Source: an uncultured Collinsella sp.
GTDB lineage: Bacteria; Actinomycetota; Coriobacteriia; Coriobacteriales; Coriobacteriaceae
Reading direction: 5' to 3'
DNA: 6,311 nucleotides
NCBI GenBank assembly: GCA_902482615.1
Contig: CABTAA010000099.1
Coordinates: 1 to 6,311, forward strand
Shown: piece by piece, positions 5,585 through 6,311 of the stretch
How the letters are laid out: each line of letters opens with the position of its first letter
Position numbering within the stretch: position 1 is the stretch's first letter
Notes under the pieces: generated by a model
What the model was told of the DNA's origin: nothing
What the model saw: only the letters and a program-made list of their open reading frames with translations
Databases searched by the model: none
Made by a program: the position numbers and the translations under genes

Positions 5585-6311
5585 ATGGACAACGGACTGT
5601 TTACGTACTTAGCAGCATTGCTATTGTTTGGCTCCAACGGCATCATCGCCGCTGCCATCGCGCTGCCGAGCTCCGATATCGTGCTCCTGCGCACGTTTTT
5701 GGGCGCGCTCTCGCTTGTCACCATCCTCGCCATCACCCAAAGCCATAAGTTGCAGGCACCATCTCGTCCCCGCGAAGCCGCAGCACTCCTTCTCTCGGGA
5801 GCCGCACTGGGCGCCAGCTGGATTTTCCTGTTCCGCGCCTATCAGACGATCGGCGTCGGCGTATCCTCGCTGCTGTACTACTGCGGCCCCATCATTGTCA
5901 TGGCGCTCTCCCCGCTCATCTTTGGCGAAAAGCTGACCGGCGGCAAAATCGCCGGCTTTATCGCCGTTGCTTGCGGTGCTTTTCTCATTGCAGCACAAGG
6001 TCTAGGCGGCAATATGCCCATTGCGGGTATCGCCTGCGGTATCGCCTCGGCATTTTGCTATGCGCTGATGGTCATCGCTAGCAAGGGTGCGCCACACATC
6101 GAAGGCCTCGAGAACTCCACGCTCCAGGTGAGCGCCGCCTTTGTGACCGCGCTGGTCCTCACGCTCATCACGCAGGGCGCTCCCTCATTCCTGTCCGCCG
6201 GCGTCGCCGCCAGTATTGATTGGCGCGCCGTCGTCAAGCTCGGCGTCGTCAACACCGGCATCGGTTGCCTGCTCTACTTTAGTGCCGTCGCCAAGCTGCC
6301 CGTCCCGACCG
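5585..6311 (+). CDS. EamA/DMT-family transporter (3' truncated)
   Basis: 242 residues are visible and the frame runs off the window; the family is about 290-300 residues, so roughly the last two helices are missing. It is a run of hydrophobic helices typical of two EamA repeats: LFTYLAALLLFGSNGIIAAA (5-24), DIVLLRTFLGALSLVTILAI (31-50), AAALLLSGAALGASWIFLFR (65-84), the EamA hallmark SSLLYYCGPIIVMALSPLIF (94-113) followed by GEKLTGGKIAGF, then the second repeat from MPIAGIACGIASAFCYALMV (144-163). DMT carriers of this kind usually export amino acids or other metabolites; the substrate is not visible. ATG at 5585 has GAGGGG (5569-5574) ten bases upstream, a rather distant ribosome site, and GGAAA nearer. 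It is divergent from the LysR gene, which is its probable regulator. Confidence 0.92.
   Translation, partial: MDNGLFTYLAALLLFGSNGIIAAAIALPSSDIVLLRTFLGALSLVTILAITQSHKLQAPSRPREAAALLLSGAALGASWIFLFRAYQTIGVGVSSLLYYCGPIIVMALSPLIFGEKLTGGKIAGFIAVACGAFLIAAQGLGGNMPIAGIACGIASAFCYALMVIASKGAPHIEGLENSTLQVSAAFVTALVLTLITQGAPSFLSAGVAASIDWRAVVKLGVVNTGIGCLLYFSAVAKLPVPT

Overview
The window looks like chromosomal DNA of a high-GC Gram-positive bacterium, most likely a gut Coriobacteriia of the Collinsella type. The basis is a uniformly GC-rich coding style with GTG starts, strong AGGAGG-like ribosome binding sites, and a gene repertoire that combines an AlaA-type aminotransferase, a DHA2 efflux pump and a short Firmicutes-style peptide deformylase. 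The genus is an inference. No RNA gene, insertion sequence, CRISPR array or phage gene was seen.

Layout: (1) 1-667, minus strand: 3' truncated gene for a protein with an acidic N-terminus, a MarR-like winged helix and an Arg/Gly/Asp-rich repeat tail, preceded by a leader with four small hairpins. (2) 820-2235, minus: DHA2-family (EmrB/QacA-like) MFS exporter. (3) 2441-2851, plus: 136-aa peptide deformylase-like protein, divergent from the exporter across a 205-bp gap. (4) 2867-2903: strong stem-loop shared as terminator by the two convergent genes. (5) 2926-4446, minus: an XRE-type helix-turn-helix domain fused in frame to a complete AlaA-like aminotransferase, with its own ribosome binding site inside the fusion and four GTTCAATTT boxes upstream. 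(6) 4609-5466, minus: LysR-family regulator. (7) 5585-6311, plus: EamA/DMT-family transporter, 3' truncated, divergent from the LysR gene across a 118-bp gap that holds a perfect LysR-type dyad.

How it fits together: the lysR-eamA pair is a classic divergent regulator/target unit. The XRE-aminotransferase seems to carry its own regulator, and the upstream boxes suggest autoregulation. The internal start could yield both a DNA-binding fusion and a free 405-aa enzyme of exactly the E. coli AlaA length. The deformylase-like gene and the exporter are back to back; a link between them is possible but unproven. All gaps between genes are shorter than 300 bp.
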